The position numbers were made by a program, and so were the translations under genes. The notes beneath the pieces are model-generated. The model saw only the letters and a program-made list of their open reading frames with translations. It was not told the DNA's origin and did no database searches. Shown here piece after piece: positions 1-10,901 of a stretch of 64,000 nucleotides of DNA; the first letter of the stretch is position 1; every line of letters begins with the position of its first letter. Source of the stretch: Symsagittifera roscoffensis (lineage: Eukaryota > Xenacoelomorpha > Acoela > Convolutidae); contig NC_087065.1 in the NCBI RefSeq assembly GCF_963678635.1, forward strand, positions 43,775,430 to 43,839,429, written 5' to 3'.

Positions 1-444
1 TTCTGTCTGTTCCAACTTTTTGCAACTCTCTATGTAATTTGGTCTATTACAAAACAATAGGACGGCTCAAAAAACCAAAATGAATTGAAGCAAACTATTT
101 GGTAGCATGCAAATTTATCATTTTATTTTTGTACATAGGTTTTCAAAAATATGGAAAAAAGTTCAAACTGTTTTTTTATTTATTATGAAAAGTTGCGTCA
201 AATTTTTAATCAAAAACTTTTTCACAGACATTAAAACGCAGTCTGAAAATTCAGGCTTACCTTGCAAGTGACTGGGTTATTTTCATATTCACTGTTTGCC
301 TTTGATTATGTTTGCTGTTGTTTTTCTTGATATCAAATAAGTATTTGTTTAGCTACAGGAAATTATGGCTAATTGGAAGCTAAAGAATATTTTATTTCAA
401 GAAAATGTGAGCTTTTTGTTTATTATTGGCGATTGATTTGGTCT
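1..444. repeat. Direct repeat, copy 1 (cut by window start)
   Basis: These bases recur as 7372-7815 with no difference that I could see. The match ends at GTCT, after which the two copies diverge. The left limit is unknown because the window begins inside the repeat. The two copies flank a 6.9-kb stretch holding gene copy A, so the repeat may mark a segmental duplication or be a dispersed element. No protein of note is encoded; the 82-residue minus-strand ORF at 397-645 runs across the repeat edge and is not believable. Confidence 0.9.
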
Positions 445-1006
445 CGCATTTGGTCTTGCACCATTTAAATTTCTCATAAACTTCTGCTCAAATTTTACTT
501 TTTGCGAGTTAAGTCGTAGTGAAATTTCAATAGTTAAAGAACCAACCTCATCTGAGCTGATTGCTTCAGCTTGAAAAAATTTTTGAATTTTTTTTTTCAA
601 ATTTTCAAAGATTAGAAAAATTGTAATTGCTATCTTGTGAATCAATACAAGATTTCAAAAAGGCTGCAGGTCACTACAGACAAACAATCATTCACTGTGC
701 ATAAACAGAAAAATTTGTGTTCACTTACTGTTGGTATTGTTCTGCTAGCTTAGCTATTTCAGCTCGCCTGCTGCGGTATACCACGTCATTGAAACCCTAC
801 AAGCTTGCTCATTAGCTAATTTAACATCAGTTTGGTTCCAATTATCAAAAAGAAAGAAACAAAGACAAACTCTACCGGATGATCTTTGTCGAGGCTCGGA
901 TCAAAGGACGACAGAACATTTTTGCATTTGTTCAATTCCAATATACTGCGTGGGTACCAAACCTCTAAAATGAACCAAATAATGATTATCTTTGTTTTAA
1001 AAGAAA
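445..1006. other. Intergenic stretch, nothing recognised
   Basis: AT-rich DNA between the direct repeat and the first hairpin-ended element. I see no conserved coding frame, RNA gene or clear repeat here. Confidence 0.5.
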
Positions 1007-1530
1007 CAAGACTGCTCGTATCAGGGCGAAGCCCTGAATGTTCCGACTGCCTTTTAAGGTTTTATGGAGCAGTAATAACATTAAAAATTAAATGTAATAA
1101 AATTTAAAAAAAAAATTAAATTTGAATTTTTTTAAATGAAAATCCTCCCCCCACACGCCATTTAAAGTACAAAAAGATAGATTTAGCTCCTTGTAACAAT
1201 TCAATTATGGCAAATAAGCTTCTTTCAACCAATTTGGAACGATTTTAAGACGGATTAACTCTCCGCTTACGCGTTAATAGCGCGAAATATATCGCGCGTT
1301 AATTGTCCCAAATTGGCCAAAATGGCAATCTTTAAACCCCCATAACTTTACGAAAAATGATCACAGGTGAAATATCTTTTCAAATTTGAGCTCAAGGCAA
1401 CAATACCTTTTGAATGATATAAAAAAATTCTGTCAAAAATGGCTAGTTAAAAAGTCGAAATTTGTCTGAAGAAAAAAAACCCACCCCGAGCACAAATATT
1501 CCGTTACTTTCGTATCGAAAGTCGAAACAA
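1007..1530 (+). mobile_element. Hairpin-ended element, copy 1 (forward)
   Basis: Full-length copy of a non-autonomous element of about 520 bp. One end carries the hairpin TCAGGGCGAAGCCCTGA and then GTTCCGACT; the other end carries ACTTTCGTATCGAAAGT, whose arms fold on a three-base loop. GTTCCGACT near the first end is inverted as AGTCGGAAC at the second end in other copies. A GC-rich near-palindrome with ACGCGTTAATAGCGCG and ATCGCGCGTTAA sits near 1269-1304. No ORF looks conserved between copies. I define this orientation as forward. Class is unknown: a DNA transposon derivative or an unusual Helitron-like element are both possible. Confidence 0.85.
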
Positions 1531-2616
1531 TAAATTCGTTTTCGAGAGTTAAGTACAAAACATAACTTTTCTTTATGCATTAATACTTATTCACTCGAGA
1601 GAACATCAAAGGCAATACTGGCTGTCGAGTGATGTCTCTGAAATTATTCTTCATTTCTTGTCTATGAAGAGTTGAGAGGAAAAACCCGAATTTTCAGTCT
1701 ACTTCTTTTTATCAAATCCCCCAACTTTAACTTAATGAATGAAATTTGTCTTAGTATAACGTTTAACCTACCAAAAAAGATTATCGAAATTGTTACTTTC
1801 CAGTATATACAATTTTCTGAGTTAGCGCAGAACGTTTTTCAATTTTACTTAATTCAAATCCATAAAAGACTTTATCAACGGCCTGTCAAAAAGAATGAGC
1901 ATGCTCAATAATTTTCTCAGTCTGCTAACGAACTTTTTTCCTTTGATTAATTTGTAACTTTTGTGTTTTTAACTTTTCACTTGAGTAGTAATCTTGAGTG
2001 GGATCCAATTGTTGGGTTAAAAAATAACCCAAGGCAAGACACTTCTTTTTTTTTTAATTTTGAAATTTCGCCCGTAGAAAACTGATTTTCCTCTCCGACT
2101 AAAGATCTGTGGCACAAAGTTTCTATTATATAGGTTTTGACTAAACTGAACACTGGAATGATCGGTTAAACTTGCTTATTCTGGATTTTTTCGACCTTCA
2201 AAATTTGGAAAGATTAGATCAATACTTGATCAATTTTTCTGCGTTTGTCTAGCTATAGCTAGTTAATCTATATCAGTAAGTTGTAGGCTCAAAATAAAAA
2301 ACCGTCAGCATGAATAGTTTTGACTGGGAGCGCGCGCCAAAAAAACATGATTTTTTGGTCAACGTTTTCCAAAACGTGCCTAAGCACTCTTTTTAAAACT
2401 AGTTTGAAAAAAAATTGCCTGCAAAAACCGCCTTTGAAAATTTTTGAAAAACCGCCTCCCCTTAGAAAAATTTAGAAAAATCTACATATTATGTAATTTT
2501 TCGATTCGTCCAATTTGAAGTTTTGATCAGATGATTCTGTAGAAGATCAACAAAATTTCCAGTTCTCAAAATAATAGTGGTCAAACAATCTTTGTTTTTT
2601 ATTTGAGTTGAAATGA
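1531..2616. other. Intergenic stretch without a gene
   Basis: AT-rich sequence. Short ORFs such as 1672-1911 show no domain and are not repeated elsewhere. I see nothing functional. Confidence 0.5.
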
Positions 2617-2961
2617 TCAAAAACCATTATTTTCCTGTAATTTAAAAACTTTTTTGTTAAAAAAATCTGATTGAATGTAAAATCCAACCCCTCCTTTAAG
2701 CTTTTCTCGTGATTCCATCTCATTTTGTTGAAAACTTTCTAAACTGACTGCATTTTTTAAACTGTATTTGTTGCAACATGTTTCTGTTAGAGCAAAAAGA
2801 ATCGGTTTGTTTTTTTTGTCCTTGATCATCATTTCTAGTTCTGAAAATGTTCTGTGAATTGATCTGATGTTTTGTAAAATTTTACTCATAAATTTTGAAC
2901 ATATTAACTTGCCTGTTTTTTTTTTATGCCACAACTTTTTCTTTTTTCCGCTGGTCATCAC
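2617..2961 (-). pseudogene. LINE endonuclease fragment
   Basis: The 114-residue frame resembles the N-terminal part of an APE-type endonuclease of non-LTR retrotransposons. Seen in order: NIRSI, the usual first catalytic Asn block; LFALTET, the block with the catalytic Glu; and GGVGFYI, the usual GGVG-x-YI strand. The frame stops at 2617 straight after this, so the rest of the endonuclease and all of the reverse transcriptase are absent. It is a 5' fragment of a dead element, with no sign of host function. The family assignment is by motif recognition only. Confidence 0.7.
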
Positions 2962-4694
2962 CTGAGTGGTCTCTTTTAGTTTTTATCTCAAAAGCTATCT
3001 TTGTCATTTGTTTACAGAATATGTTGAATCGTTTGCGAAATTGAATTTTTATTGATATTTTTGATGCTAGCAAGAGATCTTAGCAAAATCGCAAGATTTC
3101 TAGCTCTATTTCAAAGTAAATTTCTTAACATTTTAGTTTTATCCCGACTGAGACTGGTCGGGGAATCGCAATTCAGCTCTAAGGGATGTGTATTGATTAT
3201 AACTGAAATTTTTCAAAGTCAAACATTTCCCAATAGTTTTATATCTGAACAATATTTCGGGAAAAATGAATTTGAGATCACAATGGGTTTTAAGAAGTCT
3301 TGAAATTTATTTGCTGTTTTGTGATATAACGCTGATGCAATAATACTAGTTTGAAATTCTTTTAATACATCAATTCAACTCGAAAATCATTTCAAACTAC
3401 CATATCAAAGTAAAAAAGCAAACCTTCGGTAATCGTGATGTTTTTGGAAACAACAACAGTTTGAGGAACTGCTCTATGAGAGATTACTGTGATGCAGACT
3501 CCTAGCTCGCCATCGTTTTGTTCGGCATATCCCTCCTGTAAGCTACTGAGCTCCACCAATTGCGCTTTTTCTTTCTACAAACAACAGGCCTTTAGTTGAA
3601 TTAAAACAAAGCGAGTTGCTTAGAATTTAAGGTATCTATTACATTGTACGTACTTTCAACAATAGTATGTATACCTTGCCATTTGAAGACGGTGTTGTTT
3701 CGAGATATAATTTTTAAATTTTTGTGTGAAAATTATATTAAAAAACACAAAATGAACTACACAAAATCAATTGTAGAATTTTTTGAAGTGTAAGTGGCAA
3801 GCGCCGTTGCGTTTGAAAGACTAAAAATTCCGTCAATTGTCAAGGCGGAAGAATATCACACCAGAAATTTTATAACAAGGTGCCAAATATTATGGAAAAT
3901 GATTAATTTATTTAAAATTTGTTCTTTTGTTATCAGAGTGTCTCTCGCTATCCAGATTTTTGCATCTTGCATACTTTCGGGACCTTTTTTTCCGCCTTTT
4001 GTGTCGTTTTTTTTTCAGATTTTTCCCAGCATTCCAAGTTTGGATTTAGGTGATTGATTATAACGAACAATTATTTTTTTGACAGTTACATTTCATTAAA
4101 ATCGTGACATTTTCCAAAAGGATATAATTTTTTATAATCCATTATATTTAGCTATATTTCATACAGAAAAACTCATTAAGTTGATTATAATCGATTCTTA
4201 TCAATTATTTTATAATTTTTTTGCCAGAAAATTGTCACTCAAAATGTATATGTACTTTTATATACTATGTGTTAGTAGTTTTCTGCCAGTAACTTACCTC
4301 TAAAATATAGAAGTTTTGTCTCTGTTTGGTTCATCTGAACACAATGTTTTACCCCGAAAAAAAACCTTTATTGGCTATCCTTTTTCCTTTTTCCCATTGA
4401 AAAGCTCACGCGGTAGGTGAAAAATAAACTTCAAAACAAAACTAAATTAAACTTGAATTTGAAACAACGTGCTGATAAAAAAACTATAAATGCGCATCAT
4501 GAAACAACAATAATCGAGAAGAAATAAAAAACTAAAATTATGCATATCATATAATAAATTGAATTGATCTGAAATCTGCTAAATCAATTTTCTCCTTTTT
4601 TCCCTTTTTCATATAAACCAAGGTCTATGAAAATCACAAATTATAAGCAATAGATGCAAGGTTGAGAACAAAAACGGCAAGCAACAGGGATTAT
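2962..4694. other. Intergenic stretch without a gene
   Basis: AT-rich DNA with short ORFs (3052-3303, 3794-4057) that lack recognisable domains. From about 4050 to 4250 there are loose repeats of the words TTATAATC and GATTATAATCGATT, the same words that form arrays at 5233-5460 and 35.8-36.6 kb. Confidence 0.5.
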
Positions 4695-5230
4695 TGTTCT
4701 GACTTTCGATACGAAAGTACCGGAATATTTGTGCTCGGGGTGGGTTTTTTTTTCTTCAGACAAATTTCGACTTTTTAACTAGCCATTTTTGACGGAATTG
4801 TTTTATATCATTCGAAAGGTATTGTTGTCGTGAGCTCAAATTTGAAAAGATATTTCACTTGTGATCATTTTTTAAAAAAAAGTTATGGGGGTGTAAAGGT
4901 TGCAATTTTGGCCAATTTGGGACATTTAACGCGCGATATATTCCGCGCTATTAACGCGTAAGCGGAGATTTAATCCCTCTTATAAATCGTTCCAAATTGG
5001 TTGAACGAAGCTTATTTGCCAGAATTGAATTGTAACAAGTAGCGAAATCTATCCTTTAGTACTTTATATGGCGTGTGGGGGGATGATTTTTATTTTAAAA
5101 AATTCAAATTTTTGAAAAAAAAAATTTTCATTTTTTTTATTACTTTTAATTTTTTAATGATATTACTGCTCCATAAATCTTAAAGGGCAGTCGGAACATT
5201 CAGGGCTTCGCCCTGATACGAGCAGTCTTG
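4695..5230 (-). mobile_element. Hairpin-ended element, copy 2 (reverse)
   Basis: Inverted copy of the element at 1007-1530: it opens with the ACTTTCGATACGAAAGT hairpin and closes with TCAGGGCTTCGCCCTGA followed by TACGAGCAGTCTTG. It is inverted relative to copy 1 and lies about 0.6 kb upstream of gene copy A. Confidence 0.85.
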
Positions 5231-5460
5231 TAATCGTTTATAATCGATTGAATTGGATTTTTTCTGGATAACAGATAAATTAGAAATTCGGATTAGAAAA
5301 ATCGGTTATAATTGATTATAAATGATTGTAATTGAATCGAAAAATAGATGGATTAATAATTGTTTATAATTGATTAATATGTATTCTAATTGATTGTAAT
5401 TTGTTTCAAAAAGATATATTCTGATAGATTTTTCTTGATAATATTAGATTTTTACTCAAC
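5231..5460. repeat. Degenerate AATCGATTATAAT-type array
   Basis: Imperfect repetition of words such as TAATCGATTGAATTGG, GGTTATAATTGATTATAA and TGTTTATAATTGATTA. It is the same sequence theme as the larger array in the first intron of gene copy D. Confidence 0.55.
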
Positions 5461-5825
5461 TTTTATACAAATGGTGCTAAAATCATAATACAATTGATTA
5501 TTAACGCTTGAAACTGGATGCGAGTCGCGACTGTTGCCACTATATGCAATTTGCGTCTGAGCATGAGTCGCGATCGTCGGCCCGAGCTTGTCGACCCTTT
5601 GCAGATTCTGGAATGTACGCTAAGAGATGTTAACTATAGGCATTCAATTGTTATAATTGTCATTTGTGAAACTGGAAATCATCTCTTCAAATTGATTTCG
5701 ATCAAATTTCTTTGATATTTAATCTATTCTGTTGTTCTAACAAAATTATGCGAGCAAAAGTGTTGGGATGTTTGCACAGTGAACACTATTTGGATTTCAT
5801 TTAACTTTGAATATTTTGGCCAGCG

Positions 5826-6662
5826 ATGCGTATTTCATTTTTGCACAACATATTTTTAATTATTTGTTTTTCAATGTTATTTATTCCAGGTGCACAGCCC
5901 AACGATATTGTTGTAAACTCTACCGTCAATTCAAACTGGACTTCTTTGATGTTCATAATTCCAATTGATGCTCCACGCAACATCTTGTCGAGTAGATGCC
6001 GACAACAATCTATTTATTATTGCTTACATGCCTTTGTCTCCGATCCCATCTCGTCCACTAGCAAAGCAGTGCAAGTTCGGTTCCGAGATCACATCGACCC
6101 ACAAGACCCCACTGTGGTTGCCTTCAAATTCATCAAGTTCAGCGCTAGCCAAGAATGCCGACAACTGTTGGAACCTGTTTATCGTGACCATAATTTGTTT
6201 CTTTTTCATGATGGCTGTTGTTTAGATCATTACTGTCATTATTTTATGTTCGGTTATGGCCTAGCTTTATTGACACCGAAAGAATATTACGAAAAATTAA
6301 CTGATTATACTGATGAAGGAAAAGTGCTGAATTTTATAATGGCTTACCACTCCCCAGATTGTGAAGCAAATGTAATCATGGAATTGGGATTCGGAAAAGG
6401 TGAAGTCAATACCATTCATTCATTTCGGGGTATGCCGCCCGAACAACCAGGTCTACCATATCTTCTCAAAGTTGGACATCACTGGGCACCAAAAATACCC
6501 TACGAGAACCCAAGGGACTTTATAACATTCAGTTGGTTCAAAAAGAATGTCATTTGTGCTGATCAACCTTGGATTTGCTATAAGCCTGAACAGAGGTTCA
6601 AAAAGGCAAACAGATGGTGGCGCAGATTTTTCGGAAAACGCTTTCGTTTTGATAAACCCTAG
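5826..6662 (+). CDS. Secreted cysteine-rich protein, family copy A (intronless)
   Basis: Uninterrupted 278-residue frame of a family I do not recognise. Residues 1-25 form a signal peptide with hydrophobic core about 9-20, so secretion is likely; there is no other membrane segment. Sequons NST (N31) and NWT (N37) follow. Mature cysteines are C58, C66, C111, C131, C132, C137, C179, C244 and C251, an odd number. Best conserved across paralogues are the stretch around IYYCL (63-67), DGCC (129-132), TPKEYY (150-155), LKVGHHW (214-220) and ICADQPWIC (243-251). The tail 258-278 is basic and aromatic with WWRRFFGKR. ATG 5826 is chosen because it gives the full signal peptide. Copies C and D carry introns inside the region encoded here without interruption, so A lost introns or is a retrocopy. 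AATAAA lies at 7009-7014. Function is unknown; the gene is real on conservation between paralogues. Confidence 0.9.
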   Translation: MRISFLHNIFLIICFSMLFIPGAQPNDIVVNSTVNSNWTSLMFIIPIDAPRNILSSRCRQQSIYYCLHAFVSDPISSTSKAVQVRFRDHIDPQDPTVVAFKFIKFSASQECRQLLEPVYRDHNLFLFHDGCCLDHYCHYFMFGYGLALLTPKEYYEKLTDYTDEGKVLNFIMAYHSPDCEANVIMELGFGKGEVNTIHSFRGMPPEQPGLPYLLKVGHHWAPKIPYENPRDFITFSWFKKNVICADQPWICYKPEQRFKKANRWWRRFFGKRFRFDKP

Positions 6663-7371
6663 TTGTAAATTTGAAATTGCTCATTTATTACAGTTAAATT
6701 GCTTAGCTATTACAGGAGATGAATCATTTCTTTGATCAAGCTTTCAAAACACAATTCACACCATTTACAACAAAAGAATTCAGCTGACAGAACAATCAAG
6801 CAATTCTACAAACGACATTAATACTGCTCAGAATGACCTTGAAGTTATTCATATCGGTCAAATAATCTGCACATAGTACTCCAACTCATTATTTTTGAAA
6901 AAATGTTTTGAGGAGAATGGTTGAACATATGCGGTTGGGTTGTTTTTTTTTGTAATTCAGATCAATTTTTGTTTTTTTTAATTAGCTGTTTGTAACAGTT
7001 TTTTCTAAAATAAATACCGTGAAAGATATAGAGCTCAAAATAAGAAACATGCACCTGTGAAAAGTTTTGTTAAATTATGGCGAGTTATTATGACGTTTTT
7101 ACATTTTTAAACTCCCAATTCCCAGAAGGCAACTTAATTCTTCCAAATAACGTGTTCCTAGCTGAAATATGTCACCGTTCTTTCTTGAACAGCATACCAG
7201 GGATTTTACAAAAATGAAAAAAAACTTAACTTCAAAAAAACAGCTCCAACAATCAGAGCTTTGCGCCAATAACAAAGTGACGGAATGCGTGTGCTGTGTA
7301 ACGCTTTATTCAGACAAACTTCGGATTCTTATACTTTCTCTGAAAAATTAGCAATTGCTCTTTATAATTAA
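6663..7371. other. 3' flank of copy A, with AATAAA at 7009-7014
   Basis: No gene is seen. AATAAA at 7009-7014, 347 bases after the stop codon, is a candidate poly(A) signal. The 60-residue ORF at 7169-7351 has no supporting feature. Confidence 0.45.
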
Positions 7372-7815
7372 TTCTGTCTGTTCCAACTTTTTGCAACTCT
7401 CTATGTAATTTGGTCTATTACAAAACAATAGGACGGCTCAAAAAACCAAAATGAATTGAAGCAAACTATTTGGTAGCATGCAAATTTATCATTTTATTTT
7501 TGTACATAGGTTTTCAAAAATATGGAAAAAAGTTCAAACTGTTTTTTTATTTATTATGAAAAGTTGCGTCAAATTTTTAATCAAAAACTTTTTCACAGAC
7601 ATTAAAACGCAGTCTGAAAATTCAGGCTTACCTTGCAAGTGACTGGGTTATTTTCATATTCACTGTTTGCCTTTGATTATGTTTGCTGTTGTTTTTCTTG
7701 ATATCAAATAAGTATTTGTTTAGCTACAGGAAATTATGGCTAATTGGAAGCTAAAGAATATTTTATTTCAAGAAAATGTGAGCTTTTTGTTTATTATTGG
7801 CGATTGATTTGGTCT
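7372..7815. repeat. Direct repeat, copy 2
   Basis: Copy of bases 1-444 of the window. I found no mismatch by eye. It ends at GTCT, after which copy 1 reads CGCATT and this copy TGCTAC. Confidence 0.9.
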
Positions 7816-7837
7816 TGCTACTTTCCATCTAGTGCAC

Positions 7838-8095
7838 AAGTCTCATATCTAGTGCTGATTGAATTATCTTGAAAAAAAAACTTGAAATTTCAATTGCATT
7901 TATCTCAATATGAGTTAAAATTAGACAAGTGTTATGTGCAATTTTTGCGAAATTTGCAACCGACTTCTTTCTTCAAAAATGCGTAATTTTGGCTTTTTTT
8001 TAAATTAATCAAAAATTACGCTGAAACTTCCAATTATATTTACATCAAGAGAAGCCTCTCACGCAGCTCAACAAAGATCTATCCGTACCGAGAAA
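7838..8095. repeat. Diverged half of the 17-kb foldback family
   Basis: Contains TAGTGCTGATTGAATTAT, then AATTAGACAAGTG, then AATCAAAAATTACGCTGAAA, then AGAAGCCTCTCACGCAGC and CAACAAAG, in the same order as one arm of the foldback at 16937-17668. Only one arm is present, so it is a decayed or solo half. Confidence 0.6.
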
Positions 8096-8272
8096 GTTCT
8101 TTATATCTGACCTGAAATACTTTATGTTTTTATCTAATTTCAGGTCAAAAATTCTTTTTGAATTGTTTAAAAAAAGCAAGGATTTTCTTAAAATTTTTTT
8201 GTTCCCATCTTAATTCTGATCAGAAAGAAGTTAACTATATCTAGGTTATTTCTAGCTAAAAAAAATCATCTG

Positions 8273-8345
8273 GTGGGTCTCGAATCTCTAACTTGAAGTT
8301 TCCTAGGCGGTTGTGCTAACCAGTTTGCTACAGGCATTGATTAAG
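8273..8345 (-). repeat. tRNA-like head, probably a SINE remnant
   Basis: On the minus strand there is an A-box-like TGTAGCAAACTGGTTAGCA followed about 45 bases later by a B-box-like AGATTCGAGACCC. The acceptor and T stems do not pair properly, so it is not a working tRNA gene. A tRNA-derived SINE fragment is the simplest reading. Confidence 0.4.
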
Positions 8346-10172
8346 GTGGTTAGTTTTAGCAAAATATGACTTGTTATTACAAGTGTTCCTTTGCATTGTA
8401 TTACTTTTATTTTGTATACTGTGATTACTACTGTTATTTTATATACTCGAAGCTTGTTTATCTCGTTGCGGTTGAGCAGTGAACTGATTTCTGGTTTTTT
8501 TTTTTCCAGAAACTGTTTATTTCTATACTATAAAAGAAATAGATCGTTTCTGCACAGAAGATACAAGATAACTAGGCTAGATAATCTATATACAATTTCT
8601 ATCTAGAAAAACAGCCTCCATTGGGTACGGGTAGAAGTGTAAAAATTTCAAAAATCTTATTGAGAATATAGTTTTTAGAATATATATAAAAAGTCATTTC
8701 GACTATAAAAAACTTGAAATCTCTGTCTAAAAAATAATTTCAAACGTTTGGAGAATTTTAATAAGCTGAGTTAATTCCCAAATGGCGCTAAAAAGCTGCC
8801 GAAACAACATTACATGAATAAAACTGTCATTGACGGCCTAAACTTAGCAGAATTATGCTATTGTAAGCCTGCTCGTTCGCATTATTTGTATTTGTTTGAG
8901 TTTAGACCAAACAGCAAAAATTTCAAACCATTGGTTTTCTCAATTATGGGGCAATTTTTTTGGAAATAGATGAATCACGACTGAAAATTTTTAATATGAA
9001 TATCACTCGACCCATTCGTATAATTGTGGTACTTGATTTTGAGTTGAAAACAAAAAGAAAAAGTCAAAAAAGGAAAAAGAACAAAAACATTTGAATACAA
9101 AACTCCTCCCAATTTTTCAAATGATCGGAACAATAAAATTAGCGAATTCCAGCCTGAAAAAGCCAAAAATAGTAGAAAAAAAATTTGGTTAGTTGCGAGT
9201 TAAGCTGGCTTTAAGAAATCAGAATTAGCAAGTTCAAAATTAGAAAAAAAAATCAAAAACGCAAAATTTTTTTTAATGGTTAAAAAACGTACAATCAAGG
9301 CTTGGGCATTCGGAAGCATGACTAGCTCACGTGCGTAGCAAAGAAGGCTCCAAAAAACTGGTTTTCTATTAGGACAAGGAGGAAGCACAGCTAAAATTGC
9401 TGAAGCACAGCTAAAAGGAACCATAGGCTCGAGTGGAAAAACCTAGAACCCAGAAAATAATTGATATTTTTAATTGAATTAAAAAATCTCTGAGCCCTAA
9501 AATAATTCAAAATTTTGAGTTTGTTGAATCGTCTTTTTCTTCGAGTTATTCAAAAACCGTATTTAAAATGTGTTCAATATGTGTTCAAAACTTTGAGTAA
9601 GTTAAGCGTAATAATCAGTCATATTTGGGTCGATTAAAGAATGTTTGTTAAATTAGGTCTCTCCGTCACTTAGTCCTTTGGGCATGAGAATAAGTTTCGC
9701 TTGATTTACTTGGCGCAGTTCCTATTTTTTCAGGAATTCAGGTCTAATTATATTTTGCAAACGACAATTTTTTCAATAAAATGAAAATTTCAGTTTTGGA
9801 AACTTTGTACCAGACCAGATAATTTCCTTCGGTTGGAAGATGAGTTCAAAAGTGCAAAAACATTGAAGTTTGACGGTTTTGACAGAAAAAAATTATTTAA
9901 AGCTTTTATGTCAACTCAAAATTTCAGCTACATTCAGACTAGGCGCGGATTTAGGGGAAAGTCGCTTCTATCAAACTGTGAATGAGGGCGGATGCTTCTA
10001 GTCTCAGGTAGTCTACCCCCTCGCCACTCAAAAGGTGCCCCTCTTTAGTACTAAAGAGCCAAAAAAAACCTTGCGCTTGTAAAAACTGCGATGAAATTTA
10101 TTAATTTTGAAGGTGGGATTCTGCGCCAAATAATCCCTGTTTATTTTGATTTGTTTAGTGGCTCCTTTGTTT
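8346..10172. other. Intergenic stretch upstream of copy B
   Basis: AT-rich DNA with no recognisable coding frame. I looked for a first exon for gene copy B (signal peptide followed by a segment ending in YYCL) and found none here; it could be lost or could lie in the adjoining gap. Confidence 0.5.
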
Positions 10173-10372
10173 NNNNNNNNNNNNNNNNNNNNNNNNNNNN
10201 NNNNNNNNNNNNNNNNNNNNNNNNNNNNNNNNNNNNNNNNNNNNNNNNNNNNNNNNNNNNNNNNNNNNNNNNNNNNNNNNNNNNNNNNNNNNNNNNNNNN
10301 NNNNNNNNNNNNNNNNNNNNNNNNNNNNNNNNNNNNNNNNNNNNNNNNNNNNNNNNNNNNNNNNNNNNNNNN
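10173..10372. other. Assembly gap (200 N)
   Basis: Exactly 200 N, a fixed-size placeholder, so its true length is unknown. ORFs drawn across it (10091-10417, 10146-10397) are artefacts. Confidence 0.99.
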
Positions 10373-10901
10373 AATTTTTCTCTATTTTTTTCGTTAACTT
10401 TGGTTTCAGTTTTCTAAAAAAATTAAATTATAATTTCTCATATGTTTTTAGAAACATCCTCCTTGCATGCTTTCTCAAATACAGAGTGCTGCAGTTCGCT
10501 TCAAGCTCTGCATTATTTAATTCTTTTCACTTGCATCAATTCAACGAATTTTTCATAGCGCGCAATTTTTGTTGTAATTGAGCCAATGGAACCCAACAAT
10601 AAAGAGTCAAAACAAAAAGGATTCCAAATTTGCAAGTTTTCACTTGCAGCTTTTTTCTTAATATTTTGATCAAGTTTATTCAACCAGGAAAAATTTTCAA
10701 AAGATATTCTGTCGAACGATTTTTTTCGAAGAGGTAGACCAAAAATGATATTTCGATAAAATTAAAAGACAAAGAATTCGATTAAACGAAGCACTGCCGC
10801 TTTGAAATTGTATGTTGCAATAGACTTTCAAAATGAAAATAGAAATTTGAAAAAACTCACCTTGAAACTTTGAGCAGAGTTTTAATTGCTTCCTGATTTA
10901 G
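10373..10901. other. Intron-like flank before exon 2 of copy B
   Basis: AT-rich sequence with no coding support. It ends in CCTGATTTAG, a plausible 3' splice site at the same place in the gene as the acceptor of exon 2 in copy C. Confidence 0.45.

Noticed and set aside
5826-6662. Naming the cysteine-rich family as toxins or antimicrobial peptides
   Set aside because: The signal peptide, cysteines and basic tail are compatible with either, but no motif of a known family is present.
8273-8345. tRNA gene on the minus strand
   Set aside because: A-box and B-box-like words are present, but the acceptor and T stems do not pair and no sensible anticodon arm forms.
10091-10417. ORFs across the N runs here and at 42189-42527
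   Set aside because: They consist of unknown bases.
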